NCBI RefSeq assembly: GCF_011927635.1
Contig: NZ_JAATJB010000004.1
Location: 248,001-312,000, forward strand
Length of the DNA: 64,000 nt
Source: Sphingomonas trueperi
GTDB lineage: Bacteria > Pseudomonadota > Alphaproteobacteria > Sphingomonadales > Sphingomonadaceae
Direction: 5' to 3'
In this document: piece by piece, positions 32,223 through 41,954 of the stretch
How positions within the stretch are numbered: position 1 is the first letter of the stretch
Layout: the number at the start of each line of letters is the position of its first letter
The notes under the pieces: model-generated
What the model saw: only the letters and a program-made list of their open reading frames with translations
What the model was told of the DNA's origin: nothing
The model's database searches: none
Program-made: the position numbers and the translations under genes

Positions 32223-34264
32223 ACGATCGCTGGGGCATCGACGCCGCCGTCTTCTCGCTCAAATCCTATGCGGCGGCGATGCTCGCCATCTATCTGGCGC
32301 TGTCGATCGGGCTCGACCGTCCCTATTGGTCGTTCCTCACCGCCTATATCGTCGCGCAACCGCTGGCGGGCGCGGTGCTCTCCAAGGCGCTGTTCCGCGT
32401 GATCGGCACGGTCGTCGGCGCCGCCGCCGCCGTGGCGATGGTGCCGCCGCTGATCAACACCCCCGAGCTGCTGGTGCTCGCCATTTCCGGATGGCTCGCT
32501 CTCTGCGTGTTCGTCTCGCTGCTCGACCGGACCCCGCGCTCCTACATGTTCGTGCTGGCGGGCTATAGCGCCGTGCTGATCGTGCTGCCGAGTGTCGATG
32601 CGCCGGGCACCATCTTTACCGTGGCGAGCCTGCGCGTGCAGGAGATCACCCTGGGCATTCTCTGCGGCAGCCTGGTGCACGCCGTGGTCTTCCCCCGCTC
32701 GGTCGCCGCCTTCCTGCTCACCCGCGTCTCGTCCATCCTCAAGGATGCCGAGCGCTGGTCGCACGATTCGATCGCGCTGGAGCCGGTCGCCGGCGTGGAT
32801 GCCGAACGCCGCCGCCTCGCCGCCGACATCACCGAGCTCCACCAGCTCTCGATCCATCTGCCGTACGAGACCGCCCGCACCACCCCGCGTGTGCGGACGG
32901 TCCGGGCGCTACAGGACCAGCTTTCGCTCCTCATGCCGCTGGGCGCGGCGGTTGACGATCGCACCGTGCAGTTGCTCGCGCATGGCGGGCTGCCGCAGGA
33001 CGTGGCCGCGTTGCTCGTCGATACGCAACAATGGCTGAAGACGCTCGATCGCGACCGCGACGAGCGCGCCGCCGACGCCGCCATCCTCGAGGCGCGCTGC
33101 GCTGCGCTCGAGCCCGACGTCCACCCGGGCAGCACCTGGCACGACCTGCTGCTGCTCAGCCTGCTTTCGCGCCTGTCCGCGCTGATCGGCGCGCATCGCG
33201 ACTGCCGCGAACTCGCCGAGCAGCTCGCCACGCTCGATCGCCGCCCGGTGAGCCCGCGCGTTGCCGAGCTGCTCGAAGGCCGCCGCGGTCGCGAACTCCA
33301 TATCGACTGGATCGGCGCGGCGCGCGGTGCGCTCGGCGCCTTCCTCACCCTGGCCGTCGGCTCGGCGATCTGGATCGCGAGCGGCTGGTCGGAAGGGTCG
33401 ACCGCGGTGATGCTCGCGGGCGTGTTCCTCGCGCTGTTCGCCGCCGCGCCCGATCCGCTGCTGCCGCTGCGCACCTTCTTCTGGGGGACGTTGGTCGCGA
33501 CGATCCTGGGAGCGATCTACGGCTATGCGATCATGCCGCGGCTCGACGGATTCGGGCAGCTCGCCGCGGCGATGGCGCCGCCGCTGCTGATCCTCGGCGC
33601 GATGATGCATTCGCCGAAGTGGATGGGCCTGGCGCTGCCGACGCTGCTCGGCCTCGGCAGCCCGCTGCTCATTTCGGCAAAATACACCAGCGCCTTCGCC
33701 AGCTTCGTCAACGGCGCGATCGCGCAGCTGATGGGAGTCGCCTTCGCCATCGTCATGGCGCGGCTGCTACAGTCTGCGGGCATCGAGCAGGCGATCCGGC
33801 GGACGCTCCGCGCCGGCTGGGCCGACATCGCCGAGCGCAGCACCTTGATGACGCCCCCCGACATCCGCGGCTGGATCAACCGCATGCTCGATCGCATCGC
33901 GCTCCTGGCACCGCGACTGGCGCTGAGCGGCCGCTCCCCGGGCAAGCCGCTCTATGACGCGCTGCGCGACCTGCGCACCGGTGTGGCGATTGCGGAATTG
34001 CGCGCGCTGCGGCTCGAACTACCCCCCGAACGCTCGGCGCCGCTCACCGAGGTGCTTCGCGATGTCGGCGACTATTACCGCCGGCTCGAACCGGAAGTGG
34101 AAAAGCCCGAGGACCCTGGCTTGCTTGCCCATATCGATACCGCGCTCCACGCCATTGCGCAGGACAATGACGCGACCGTCCGCCGCACCGCCGCGCTCGG
34201 CCTGCTCGCGCTGCGCCGCAATCTCTTCCCCAACGCAGATCCCATGCCGGAGGCCAGGCTGTGA
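32219..34264 (+). CDS. FUSC-family transporter (AaeB-like efflux subunit)
   Basis: A 681-residue inner-membrane protein of the aromatic acid exporter / FUSC family. Two membrane clusters: about residues 13-160 (YWSFLTAYIVAQPLAG marks the first domain) and about 370-520 (GALGAFLTLAVGSAIWIASG). Soluble helical regions lie between and after them. It would be the pump of a four-part system with the DUF1656 protein, the HlyD-type adaptor and the outer-membrane factor that follow. The MarR gene overlaps its start. Substrate unknown, perhaps hydroxylated aromatic acids. Confidence 0.9.
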   Translation: MNDRWGIDAAVFSLKSYAAAMLAIYLALSIGLDRPYWSFLTAYIVAQPLAGAVLSKALFRVIGTVVGAAAAVAMVPPLINTPELLVLAISGWLALCVFVSLLDRTPRSYMFVLAGYSAVLIVLPSVDAPGTIFTVASLRVQEITLGILCGSLVHAVVFPRSVAAFLLTRVSSILKDAERWSHDSIALEPVAGVDAERRRLAADITELHQLSIHLPYETARTTPRVRTVRALQDQLSLLMPLGAAVDDRTVQLLAHGGLPQDVAALLVDTQQWLKTLDRDRDERAADAAILEARCAALEPDVHPGSTWHDLLLLSLLSRLSALIGAHRDCRELAEQLATLDRRPVSPRVAELLEGRRGRELHIDWIGAARGALGAFLTLAVGSAIWIASGWSEGSTAVMLAGVFLALFAAAPDPLLPLRTFFWGTLVATILGAIYGYAIMPRLDGFGQLAAAMAPPLLILGAMMHSPKWMGLALPTLLGLGSPLLISAKYTSAFASFVNGAIAQLMGVAFAIVMARLLQSAGIEQAIRRTLRAGWADIAERSTLMTPPDIRGWINRMLDRIALLAPRLALSGRSPGKPLYDALRDLRTGVAIAELRALRLELPPERSAPLTEVLRDVGDYYRRLEPEVEKPEDPGLLAHIDTALHAIAQDNDATVRRTAALGLLALRRNLFPNADPMPEARL

Positions 34265-34476
34265 CCGGCGAAATCTCCATCGACGGCGTGTTCGTGCCGA
34301 CGCTGCTGCTGCTCGGGGTGCTTGCCATGGTGCTGACGATGGCGCTCGCCCGCCTGTTCAACGCCTTCGGCCTGTATCGCTTCGTCGCCTATCGGGCGCT
34401 CGTTGATCTGTGCCTGTTCATCCTCCTGCTCGGCCTGCTCGCCTGGGCCACCCCCTCGATCGGATTCCACCCATGA
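34261..34476 (+). CDS. DUF1656 small membrane protein (AaeX-like)
   Basis: 71 residues with two hydrophobic helices, residues about 12-30 and 44-65. EISIDGVFVPTLLLLGVLA is the family start. In the aae system of E. coli the similar AaeX stands beside AaeA and AaeB. It overlaps both neighbours by 4 bases. Its own function is not known. Confidence 0.9.
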   Translation: MTGEISIDGVFVPTLLLLGVLAMVLTMALARLFNAFGLYRFVAYRALVDLCLFILLLGLLAWATPSIGFHP

Positions 34477-35402
34477 AACGCTACCTTCCCGCCCTCGGCC
34501 GCAGCGCCGCGACGATCCTGATCGTGATCGCCGCCGCCTTCGTCGCGTTGTGGTTGTGGCAGCATTATGCACGCAGCCCCTGGACGCGCGACGGGCGCGT
34601 GCGGGCGGACGTGGTGCGGGTGACGCCGGACATTGCCGGGCTGGTGACGGCGGTAGCCGTGCACGACAACCAGCAGGTCAAGGCGGGCGACCTGCTCTTC
34701 GTGATCGACCAGCCGCGCTATGCGCTGGCACTCGCCCAGGCGCGCGCCAGCGTGGAGAGCGCGCGCGCGACGCTCAACCAGGCGCAGCGGGAGGCGCGGC
34801 GCGACCTTGCGCTCGGCAATCTCGTCGCCGCCGAGACGCACGAGCAGAATGTCGCGCGTGTCGCCACCGCCCAGGCCGCGCTCGCCCAGGCGCTGACCTC
34901 GGTGCAGAGCGCCGAGCTCAACGTCTCGCGCACCCGGGTGAAGGCGTCGGTCAACGGCACCGTGACCAATCTCGATCTGCACCCCGGCGACTATGTCGCG
35001 GTAGGGCAGCAGGCGATGGCGCTGATCGACACCGACAGCCTGCGCGTCGAAGGCTATTTCGAGGAAACCAAGCTGCCCAGCATCCGCATCGGCGCACCGG
35101 TGACGGTGGAGCTGATGGGCGAGCCGCGGCTACTCCACGGCGTCGTCGAGAGCATCGCCGCGGGCATCAACGACACCACGCGCAGCAATTCGGGCAACCT
35201 GCTGCCCAGCGTCGACCCCACCTTCACCTGGGTCCGCCTCGCCCAGCGTATCCCGGTTCGGGTGAAGCTCACCCGGCTGCCGCCCGATATCCGCCTGATC
35301 GCCGGCCGCACCGCCACGGTGACGATCCAGCCGGTCGCGACCGCACAGCCCGTGCAGGCCAAGCCGACGCCGACTCCCTCCGCTACCCCGAAGGCCCAGT
35401 GA
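34473..35402 (+). CDS. HlyD-family periplasmic adaptor (AaeA/EmrA-like)
   Basis: A 309-residue membrane fusion protein linking the FUSC pump to the outer-membrane factor. One N-terminal membrane helix (about 11-30), then the lipoyl half VRVTPDIAGLVTAVAVHDNQ and QVKAGDLLFVID, an alpha-helical hairpin (about 90-160), and the second lipoyl half KASVNGTVTNLDLHPGDYV. The C-terminus is Pro/Thr-rich. The ATG overlaps the DUF1656 stop. Confidence 0.93.
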   Translation: MKRYLPALGRSAATILIVIAAAFVALWLWQHYARSPWTRDGRVRADVVRVTPDIAGLVTAVAVHDNQQVKAGDLLFVIDQPRYALALAQARASVESARATLNQAQREARRDLALGNLVAAETHEQNVARVATAQAALAQALTSVQSAELNVSRTRVKASVNGTVTNLDLHPGDYVAVGQQAMALIDTDSLRVEGYFEETKLPSIRIGAPVTVELMGEPRLLHGVVESIAAGINDTTRSNSGNLLPSVDPTFTWVRLAQRIPVRVKLTRLPPDIRLIAGRTATVTIQPVATAQPVQAKPTPTPSATPKAQ

Positions 35403-35404
35403 CC

Positions 35405-36802
35405 ATGCGCCGCCTCACCCTGCTCGCCGCGCTCGCGCTGATCGCCGGCTGCACCCGCGCCGGGCCGGACTATCACCCGCCGGTCGCCGGCCCCGCCAAC
35501 GATCCCGCAGCCACCGGCAAGTTCCTCTCGGCGCAGGACAAGGCCTTCGCCGACGAACCGCTGCCCGATCGCTGGTGGCGGCTCTATGCCGATCCGCGGC
35601 TGGACGCGCTGGTCGAGCAGGCGCTGGCGGCAAATACCGATCTCCGCGCCGCCGACGCCAATCTCCGCCGTGCCGAGGCGGTCGTCCGCCAGACCGAGGC
35701 CTCGCGCCAGCTGACCACCGATCTCTCCGGCGGCACGACGCTGTCCCGCCCTTCGGGCACCGGTACCACCTTGCCGGGGACGCTCGGCTACAATCTGGGC
35801 ATTTCCGTCGGCTACCCGCTCGACGTGCGCGGCAAGATCGCGCGGGCGATCGAAGCCAGCCTTGCCGACCGCGATGCCGTCGCCGCCGCACGCGATGCGG
35901 TGCGGATCAGCGTCGCCGCCGCCACCGCCCGCGCCTATGCCGATGTCTGCGCCGCCAATTTCCGGCTCGCCGCAACCCAGCGTATCGTCGCCCTTCAGCG
36001 CCAGACCTTCGGCGCGACCCAGCGGCTCCAGCGCGCCGGCCGCGGCACCGCCTTCGACGTGACGCGCGCCCAGGCGGCGGTGCAGACCAGCGAAGCTAAT
36101 CTGCCGATCTTCGCCGCCCAGCGCCGCGCCGGGCTCTACACGCTCGCCGCGCTGCTCGGCCGTCCTGCGGCCGACTATCCGCGCGATGTCGAGAGCTGCG
36201 CCGCCCTCCCCGCCCTGCCCCGCCCGATGCCGGTGGGCGACGGCGCCGCGCTGCTCCGCCGCCGCCCCGACATTCGCCAGGCCGAACGCACCATCGCCGG
36301 CGACACGGCACGGATCGGGGTCGCCACCGCCGATCTCTACCCGCAGATCAACCTCGCCGGCTCGGCGGGGCTGAGCGGCCTGGTCGATCGCGCCGGCGGC
36401 CCGACCTCCTTCGGCTTCAGCCTGGGACCGCTAATCAGCTGGAGCTTCCCCAATCGCCCCGCTGTCCGCGCTCGGATCGAGGCGGCAGGTGCGCAGGTCG
36501 ATGCCGACATCGCCCGTTTCGATTCCACCGTGCTCAGCGCACTCCGCGACACCGAAACCGCGCTGGAGACCTATGCCCGCGACCGCGACCAGGCCGAGGC
36601 GCTCCGCCAGGCGCGCGACAGCGCGGCGACGGCGGCGGACCAGGCCGGCCGGCTGTTCCGCTTCGGCCGCAGCGATTTCCTCGCGCTGCTCCAGGCGCAG
36701 AGCAGCCTCGCCCAGGCGGAAGCCAGCTATGCCACGGCCGAGGCGAAGCTGCCCGACGACCAGATAGCGATCTTTCTCGCACTTGGCGGCGGCTGGGAAT
36801 AA
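35405..36802 (+). CDS. Outer-membrane efflux lipoprotein (NodT/OprM family)
   Basis: A TolC-like channel of 465 residues. The signal peptide ends in the lipobox LIAGC, so the mature protein begins at Cys16 and is lipid-anchored. DRWWRLYADPRLDALVEQAL, the repeated coiled segments and RRRPDIRQAERTIAGDTARI plus ATADLYPQINLAGSAGL are hallmarks of the family. It starts 2 bases after the adaptor gene and completes the efflux operon. Confidence 0.95.
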   Translation: MRRLTLLAALALIAGCTRAGPDYHPPVAGPANDPAATGKFLSAQDKAFADEPLPDRWWRLYADPRLDALVEQALAANTDLRAADANLRRAEAVVRQTEASRQLTTDLSGGTTLSRPSGTGTTLPGTLGYNLGISVGYPLDVRGKIARAIEASLADRDAVAAARDAVRISVAAATARAYADVCAANFRLAATQRIVALQRQTFGATQRLQRAGRGTAFDVTRAQAAVQTSEANLPIFAAQRRAGLYTLAALLGRPAADYPRDVESCAALPALPRPMPVGDGAALLRRRPDIRQAERTIAGDTARIGVATADLYPQINLAGSAGLSGLVDRAGGPTSFGFSLGPLISWSFPNRPAVRARIEAAGAQVDADIARFDSTVLSALRDTETALETYARDRDQAEALRQARDSAATAADQAGRLFRFGRSDFLALLQAQSSLAQAEASYATAEAKLPDDQIAIFLALGGGWE

Positions 36803-36811
36803 GAAGGCGCC

Positions 36812-38116
36812 ATGACCTTCACCGATATTGCGAGCCGGACCTACAACCATAATTTCCGGCTCGATCCGATCGTCCGCAGCCTGCTCGACACGGACTTCTA
36901 CAAGCTGCTGATGCTGCAGATGATCCGGCGTCTCCATCCCGAGACGCAGGTCACCTTCTCGCTAATCAACCGCAGCAAGTCGGTGCGGCTCGCCGAGGTG
37001 ATCGACGAGGCCGAACTGCGCGCCCAGCTCGACCATGCCCGCTCGCTGCGCTTCGCCAAGAAGGAACTGATCTGGCTCGCCGGCAACAGCTTCTACGGCA
37101 AGACCCAGATGTTCGCGCCGGACTTCCTCGCCTGGCTCGCCGAGTTTCAGCTGCCGGAATATGAACTGGAGCGGCGCGACGGCCAGTTCGTGCTCCACTT
37201 CCACGGCCCCTGGACCCACACGACGATGTGGGAAATTCCGGCGTTGACCATCGTCAACGAACTCCGGTCGCGCGCGGCGATGCGGGGTCGCGACCGGTTC
37301 GCGCTCGACGTGCTCTATGCCCGCGCCAAGGCCAAGCTGTGGGACAAGGTCGAGCGGCTGCGGACGCTCCCCGATCTCGTGCTGTCGGACTTCGGCACCC
37401 GCCGCCGCCACGGCTTCCTGTGGCAGCGCTGGTGCGTCGAGGCGCTCAAGGAAGGGCTCGGCCACCGCTTCATCGGCACGTCGAACGTGCTGCTCGCCAT
37501 GGACGCGGACCTGGAGGCGATCGGCACCAATGCGCACGAGCTGCCGATGGTGGAAGCGGCGCTTTCGCCCGACGACGCCAGCCTCGCGGATGCGCCCTAC
37601 CGCGTGCTCGAGCAGTGGCGCGCCCATTATGGCGGCAATCTGCTGATCGCGCTGCCCGATGCGTTCGGGACCACCTCGTTCCTCGCCCGCGCGCCCGACT
37701 GGGTGGGCGACTGGACCGGCTTCCGCCCGGACAGCGCGCCGCCGATCCCGGGCGGCGAGCAGATCATCCGCTGGTGGCAGGCGCATGGCCGCGATCCGCG
37801 CGAGAAGCTGTTGATCTTCTCCGACGGCATGGACGTCGAATCGATCGAGGCGACCTATCGCCATTTCAATGGGCGGGTGCGGATGAGCTTCGGCTGGGGC
37901 ACCAACCTCACCAACGATTTCCGCGGCTGCGATCCGGAGGGTGAGGCCGGGCTGGAGCCGATCTCGCTGGTCTGCAAGGTGGTGGCGGCGAACGGCCGCC
38001 CGGCGGTTAAGCTCTCCGACAATCCGGCCAAGGCCACCGGCGAGCCTGCCGAGATCGAGCGCTACCTACGCGTATTCGGCAGCGAGGGCCGCACCGAGCA
38101 CGCGGTGCAGGTCTAG
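36812..38116 (+). CDS. pncB: Nicotinate phosphoribosyltransferase
   Basis: Turns nicotinate and PRPP into nicotinate mononucleotide for NAD salvage. 434 residues. [16 protein letters not shown] is the family N-terminus, [14 protein letters not shown] and [11 protein letters not shown] cover the active site, and [15 protein letters not shown] with [11 protein letters not shown] the phosphate site. It begins 9 bases after the efflux lipoprotein gene and may partly share its transcript. Its stop overlaps the stop of the convergent DUF2332 gene in a CTAG. Confidence 0.95.
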   Translation: MTFTDIASRTYNHNFRLDPIVRSLLDTDFYKLLMLQMIRRLHPETQVTFSLINRSKSVRLAEVIDEAELRAQLDHARSLRFAKKELIWLAGNSFYGKTQMFAPDFLAWLAEFQLPEYELERRDGQFVLHFHGPWTHTTMWEIPALTIVNELRSRAAMRGRDRFALDVLYARAKAKLWDKVERLRTLPDLVLSDFGTRRRHGFLWQRWCVEALKEGLGHRFIGTSNVLLAMDADLEAIGTNAHELPMVEAALSPDDASLADAPYRVLEQWRAHYGGNLLIALPDAFGTTSFLARAPDWVGDWTGFRPDSAPPIPGGEQIIRWWQAHGRDPREKLLIFSDGMDVESIEATYRHFNGRVRMSFGWGTNLTNDFRGCDPEGEAGLEPISLVCKVVAANGRPAVKLSDNPAKATGEPAEIERYLRVFGSEGRTEHAVQV

Positions 38117-39162
38117 CCGCGCCAGTCGACCGAATTGCCATAGGGGTGGCACGTCGCGAGCACGCGGCGTTCCTCCCCGCCGGGGAACCAGCTGAGCGAC
38201 AGCCGCACTTCGCTGCGCGTCTCGGTCCATTCGAAGCCGACCCAGGCGAGCGGTCGCTCGGGCGTGGCATATTGCCCGGCATCCTGGATCATCGCGACCA
38301 CCGCGGCACGGTCGCGCGGCGGCAGATATTGCAGCACCATCGAGTGCATCACGACGCGGCAGACGCCCGCTTCCTGCGGCACGGCGAGTTGGCGGGCGAG
38401 CCACTCGGAAGCATCCCCCTTCTCGATCTGGGGCGGATGACGCCGCGCCATGCCCAGTGCCTCTTCCAGCCGGTGTAGCCGTAGCGGCTGGTCGGCGAAG
38501 ATATAGGCCATCAGGCGCTCGCAGGTCGCCGGATCCGAAGCGCTGAGCGGATTGAGGTCGACGCCGCGTGCAGAGACGACTTCCAGCGGCGCAGGCTGCG
38601 GCGCCGGGCCGTGCCAGTCGGGCGTCACCTGCACCGGCGACTGGCGATCCCCGGCGAGCGCCCCGCCGAGATCGAACCCGTAGCGGCCGAGATTGAGGTT
38701 GAGGCCGCAACTCGAACCGATTTCCAGGATCTCGAACGGCAGGCCGAAGCGGCGGCGCACCTGCATCAGCGCCGCGACGATCGCCCCGGAGCGACCGACT
38801 TCATTGGTCTGCGGCGTGCGGCGCAGGAAGCCGGCGATCAAATCGTCTTCGACGGCCAGCGCCTCGCCGATCGCGCCGTCGAAATCGTCATGTTCGTGGC
38901 GATACAGCGCCGCCAGGGCCGGCGGATTGCCGCGGCGGGCGAGGAAGTGGAGCGCAGCGTTGAAGCGCATCGCGAGTGCCGCGGAGGCAGGATCGCCCTC
39001 CCAGTGCGTGATCAGCGCCTCGCTGTGCGGGCCGCGGCCAAGCTGGCGCAATCCGGCCGCCAGCACCTCGCCGATGAACGGCGAGCCCAGCTCGGTGGCG
39101 ACGCGCGCCATGCGCGCGATCTCCGCAATACCCGTCCGGGGTGCGATCATGTTCATTACCAT
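38113..39162 (-). CDS. DUF2332 family protein
   Basis: About 349 residues, cytoplasmic. The family signature is seen in [20 protein letters not shown] and in DWHGPAPQP, with [16 protein letters not shown]. The glycine-rich [12 protein letters not shown] resembles a methyltransferase-like motif I, but the activity is not established. Start candidates are ATG at 39162, 39156 and 39150, and none has a convincing ribosome site. It is convergent with pncB and follows the chemoreceptor gene by 97 bases. Confidence 0.85.
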   Translation of the reverse strand: MVMNMIAPRTGIAEIARMARVATELGSPFIGEVLAAGLRQLGRGPHSEALITHWEGDPASAALAMRFNAALHFLARRGNPPALAALYRHEHDDFDGAIGEALAVEDDLIAGFLRRTPQTNEVGRSGAIVAALMQVRRRFGLPFEILEIGSSCGLNLNLGRYGFDLGGALAGDRQSPVQVTPDWHGPAPQPAPLEVVSARGVDLNPLSASDPATCERLMAYIFADQPLRLHRLEEALGMARRHPPQIEKGDASEWLARQLAVPQEAGVCRVVMHSMVLQYLPPRDRAAVVAMIQDAGQYATPERPLAWVGFEWTETRSEVRLSLSWFPGGEERRVLATCHPYGNSVDWRG

Positions 39163-39259
39163 TTCCCGGGCAGAAGCCGCGTCGGATCTTGTCGCCGGGG
39201 GCCGTCCGATTCGCAACCGGATCGAACGGCCATGCCCGGTCTTCACGTGCTTCCGACGA

Positions 39260-41119
39260 TCAGAAGCTCTGCCAGTCGTCGTCCGCGCCGTTGCTGCGGA
39301 CGAGGGCCGAGACGGCGGCCGCCGGAAGCGGCTTGACGCTGCCGCCGTTGAAGCGGCTGGGCGCCACTCGCGAAGTCTGCATCGGAGCACCCCCGCCATT
39401 GCCGACCTTGAAGCGGCTGGCCTGCTCGGAGAGCACGCTGACTTCGCTCGCCAGGTTGCGCGCGGCGGCCGAGGTTTCCTCCACCATCGCGGCATTCTGC
39501 TGGGTCGACTGGTCCATTTCGCCCAGCGCGGCGCTGATCTCGGTGACCGCGCTCGACTGCGCCTGATTGTCCGAGGCCATGTTGCCGAGCAGCTGGTGGA
39601 CTTCGCCCACGCCGCTGGAAATGTCGGCCAGCGCGCCGTCGACGCGCTGCACCGCCTGCACGGCAGTGACGATGTCGCTCTGCGTCGCGGTCAGCTGGTC
39701 GCGGGCGCGGCCGGCCTCCTCTTCGGCGCGCATCGCGAGCGCCGAAACGAGGTCGGCGACGACAGCGAAGCCGCGGCCCGCCTCACCCGCACGACCGGCC
39801 TCGACCGCGGCGTTCATCGCGAGAACGCGAGTCTGGAATGCGATCTTGTCGAGGCCTTCGATGACGCTATCGATGCCCTTGGCGCTGTCCGACACGCGGG
39901 TCATCGCCTGCACCGCTTCGTCGGCGGTGCTGCGGCCGTTGTCGACCGTCGACATCGTGCCGTCGGCGCGCTCCACCGTGCGACCGGCGGCGGCGGCGGT
40001 AGCCTTGAGGCGCTGGTCCATCTGGGTGACGGCGGCAGCGGTTTCTTCGAGGCTGGCTGCATTGGCTTCGGTGCGGCGGGCGAGGTCTTCGCTGGCCTGG
40101 GCGATCTCGTTCGAGCCGGTGCGGATCGACGCGGTCGCCTCGATCACCGACGCGATCAGCTCACGCAGGCTCGACAGTGCGTTGTTGAAGTTGGTTTTCA
40201 CCACGCTGTATTCGCCGGGGAACTCGACGTTGATCTGCGCGGTGAGGTTGCCCTGTGCCAGTTCGGCGAGGTGCGACGAGACGGTTTCGACGACCATCTT
40301 CTGCGTCGCCTCGGCCTTGGCACTGGCCGCGTCCGACGCTTCCTTGGCGAGTGCGGCATCGCGGAACACCAGCACCGCGCGGGCCATGTCGCCCAGTTCG
40401 TCGCCGCGCGCGGTGGCGGGTACCTCGACATGGTTCCGGCCGGCGGCCAGGTCCGCCATGGTGCGGGTCAGCTGACTGATCGGGCGGGCGATGATGCTGC
40501 TGAGCGTGACCGCCAGACCGATCGCGATCCCGATCAGCGCGATCGCGCCGATGATCAGCACGGTGGTGGCAGTAGTGATGGCGCCTTCCTGGCGCGCGCC
40601 GTTCTTCTCGATCGCTTCGGCCTGCGCGTCCTTGATCGCGCGCAGCGGCAGAACCGCGGCCGACACCAGCACCGCCTTGCCTGCGCCGCGGACCTCGGCC
40701 TGCGCCTCTTCGCGCTTGCCGGCCTTGACCTGCGCGATCAGCCGGTCGCCCCACTTCTCGCGCCACGACAATGTTTCGGTGCGCGACTTGCGCAGCGCCT
40801 CGAGCAGCGCCGGATCGGTCAGCAGCTTTTCCAGCTCGGCCGAAGTCTCGTCATATTCGCTGCGCCCCTCGTCGTACGACTTCAGGTACGTGGGATCGGC
40901 CGTGACGAGGAAGCCGCGCAGCTGGCTGTTCTGGCGCAGCAGCGCCGTTTCCAGCGTCAGCGTCTTCGAATGGATCTGCTGGCTGAGATTGTTCTGGTCG
41001 GTGACCGAACGGATCATCGAGATGTTCATGAAGAACACGATCATCACGATCGCTGCCGATGCACAGATCAGCAGGAACGACAGTGCGAGCTTCCTCGGAA
41101 TTTTCATCGATGCAATCAT
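39260..41119 (-). CDS. Methyl-accepting chemotaxis protein with CHASE3-type sensor
   Basis: A 619-residue chemoreceptor. TM1 about 11-32; a helical periplasmic sensor (about 38-180) with RQNSQLRGFLVTADPTYLKS, the CHASE3 hallmark; TM2 about 183-208; HAMP and signalling domain. The tip FQTRVLAMNAAVEAGRAGEA and DLVSALAMRAEEEAGRA is nearly identical to the receptor at 6693-8549 although the sensors differ. The C-terminus DDWQSF again fits a W-x-x-F CheR tether. The ATG at 41119 was chosen (GGAAAG upstream); the longer frame adds basic low-complexity sequence. Confidence 0.94.
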   Translation of the reverse strand: MIASMKIPRKLALSFLLICASAAIVMIVFFMNISMIRSVTDQNNLSQQIHSKTLTLETALLRQNSQLRGFLVTADPTYLKSYDEGRSEYDETSAELEKLLTDPALLEALRKSRTETLSWREKWGDRLIAQVKAGKREEAQAEVRGAGKAVLVSAAVLPLRAIKDAQAEAIEKNGARQEGAITTATTVLIIGAIALIGIAIGLAVTLSSIIARPISQLTRTMADLAAGRNHVEVPATARGDELGDMARAVLVFRDAALAKEASDAASAKAEATQKMVVETVSSHLAELAQGNLTAQINVEFPGEYSVVKTNFNNALSSLRELIASVIEATASIRTGSNEIAQASEDLARRTEANAASLEETAAAVTQMDQRLKATAAAAGRTVERADGTMSTVDNGRSTADEAVQAMTRVSDSAKGIDSVIEGLDKIAFQTRVLAMNAAVEAGRAGEAGRGFAVVADLVSALAMRAEEEAGRARDQLTATQSDIVTAVQAVQRVDGALADISSGVGEVHQLLGNMASDNQAQSSAVTEISAALGEMDQSTQQNAAMVEETSAAARNLASEVSVLSEQASRFKVGNGGGAPMQTSRVAPSRFNGGSVKPLPAAAVSALVRSNGADDDWQSF

Positions 41120-41571
41120 TTCTGGTCTTTCCGATAGTTTTTGGCGCGCCCGAACATGCTGGTGTCGATCGCGACCTGCGCTAGGGCCGAACCGATCGCC
41201 GAAAGGGAGAGAAGGGGCGTGGTCACGCTCGGTCGGCGCCCGGCGCCGACGGTCGGCAGCCTGCGGCCGCAGGGGCGACCCAAGCACCAGCAATGGCAAA
41301 AAACCGAACCCGCACGCGCATACCCAACCCCGTTCCCGGTCTGTGGTTTATCGCATTATAGGAACGATCTCTTACCGATCGGTCACCGAGCGCAGAAACA
41401 ACCTCCGGAAAAGCGCTTAGAACACTCGGAGGGAACATCGGAAATAGCGTTGTGAAGGCGCCGTTCCAGTTCAGAAAATCCGGATAGGCCGACGCTGCCT
41501 GGCATTCCCTACGTTATGGTCCGCAGGTTTGCAGATGAACACATGCACGGTGATCGGCTCGCGCAAAGCAT
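41120..41571. other. Intergenic gap with no convincing gene
   Basis: The 0.5-kb region between the chemoreceptor start and the small membrane gene holds only short frames without ribosome sites. It is less GC-rich around 41300-41520. It probably carries the chemoreceptor promoter, but I could not define one. No tRNA-like or riboswitch-like structure was seen. Confidence 0.4.
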
Positions 41572-41603
41572 GCGGCGGGAGCACATCGTGCCGTTCCCGC
41601 CGC
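41572..41603 (-). terminator. Hairpin after the small membrane-protein gene
   Basis: GCGGCGGGA pairs with TCCCGCCGC, with an inner GCAC/GTGC stem. On the minus strand it begins 18 bases after the stop of the gene ending at 41622 and is followed by ATGCTTTGCG. That is a weak U-tract, so termination is likely but not certain. Confidence 0.55.
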
Positions 41604-41621
41604 AGCCGAACGGTCAATGCG

Positions 41622-41855
41622 TTACTTGCGGTCCTTGCGACCGCCCTTCCAGTAAAGAAGGCCGGCGACGATCGCAGCGGACCCGACGCCGATCGCGGCA
41701 CCCATGCCGATCTGGCGCGAGCTCGGCATGCGACGCTTGGCCGCCTCCGCGATCTCCTTGGCGGCGGCAAGCGCCTCCCCTTCCCCGGCGTGCGGCGCTT
41801 CGGCCTTGGGATAGGGCGACTGGGACTCGGCGGGCACGGGCGGTTTCTTGGTCAT
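41622..41855 (-). CDS. Small single-helix membrane protein (77 aa)
   Basis: MTKKPPVPAESQSPYPKAEA onwards. The N-terminal half is Pro/Ala/Glu-rich and hydrophilic, then RQIGMGAAIGVGSAAIVAGL plus LYW forms one membrane helix (about 50-70), ending with GGRKDRK, a positive tail likely cytoplasmic. AAGGAAG lies just before the ATG at 41855; the longer upstream frame is rejected. I do not recognise the family. It is divergent from the aminotransferase gene. Confidence 0.65.
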   Translation of the reverse strand: MTKKPPVPAESQSPYPKAEAPHAGEGEALAAAKEIAEAAKRRMPSSRQIGMGAAIGVGSAAIVAGLLYWKGGRKDRK

Positions 41856-41954
41856 CGTCTTCCTTCGAAACACACGGTCATCAACCGCCGTCTTCATGCG
41901 GCGGTTCCGCCCCGGCTTGCAAGGCGCAACCGCACTCCGCCATAGCCGCATGCG

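Noticed and set aside
41141..41455. A 104-codon frame in the gap upstream of the chemoreceptor
   Set aside because: No ribosome site, and the translation is Pro/Arg-rich low complexity without any domain.
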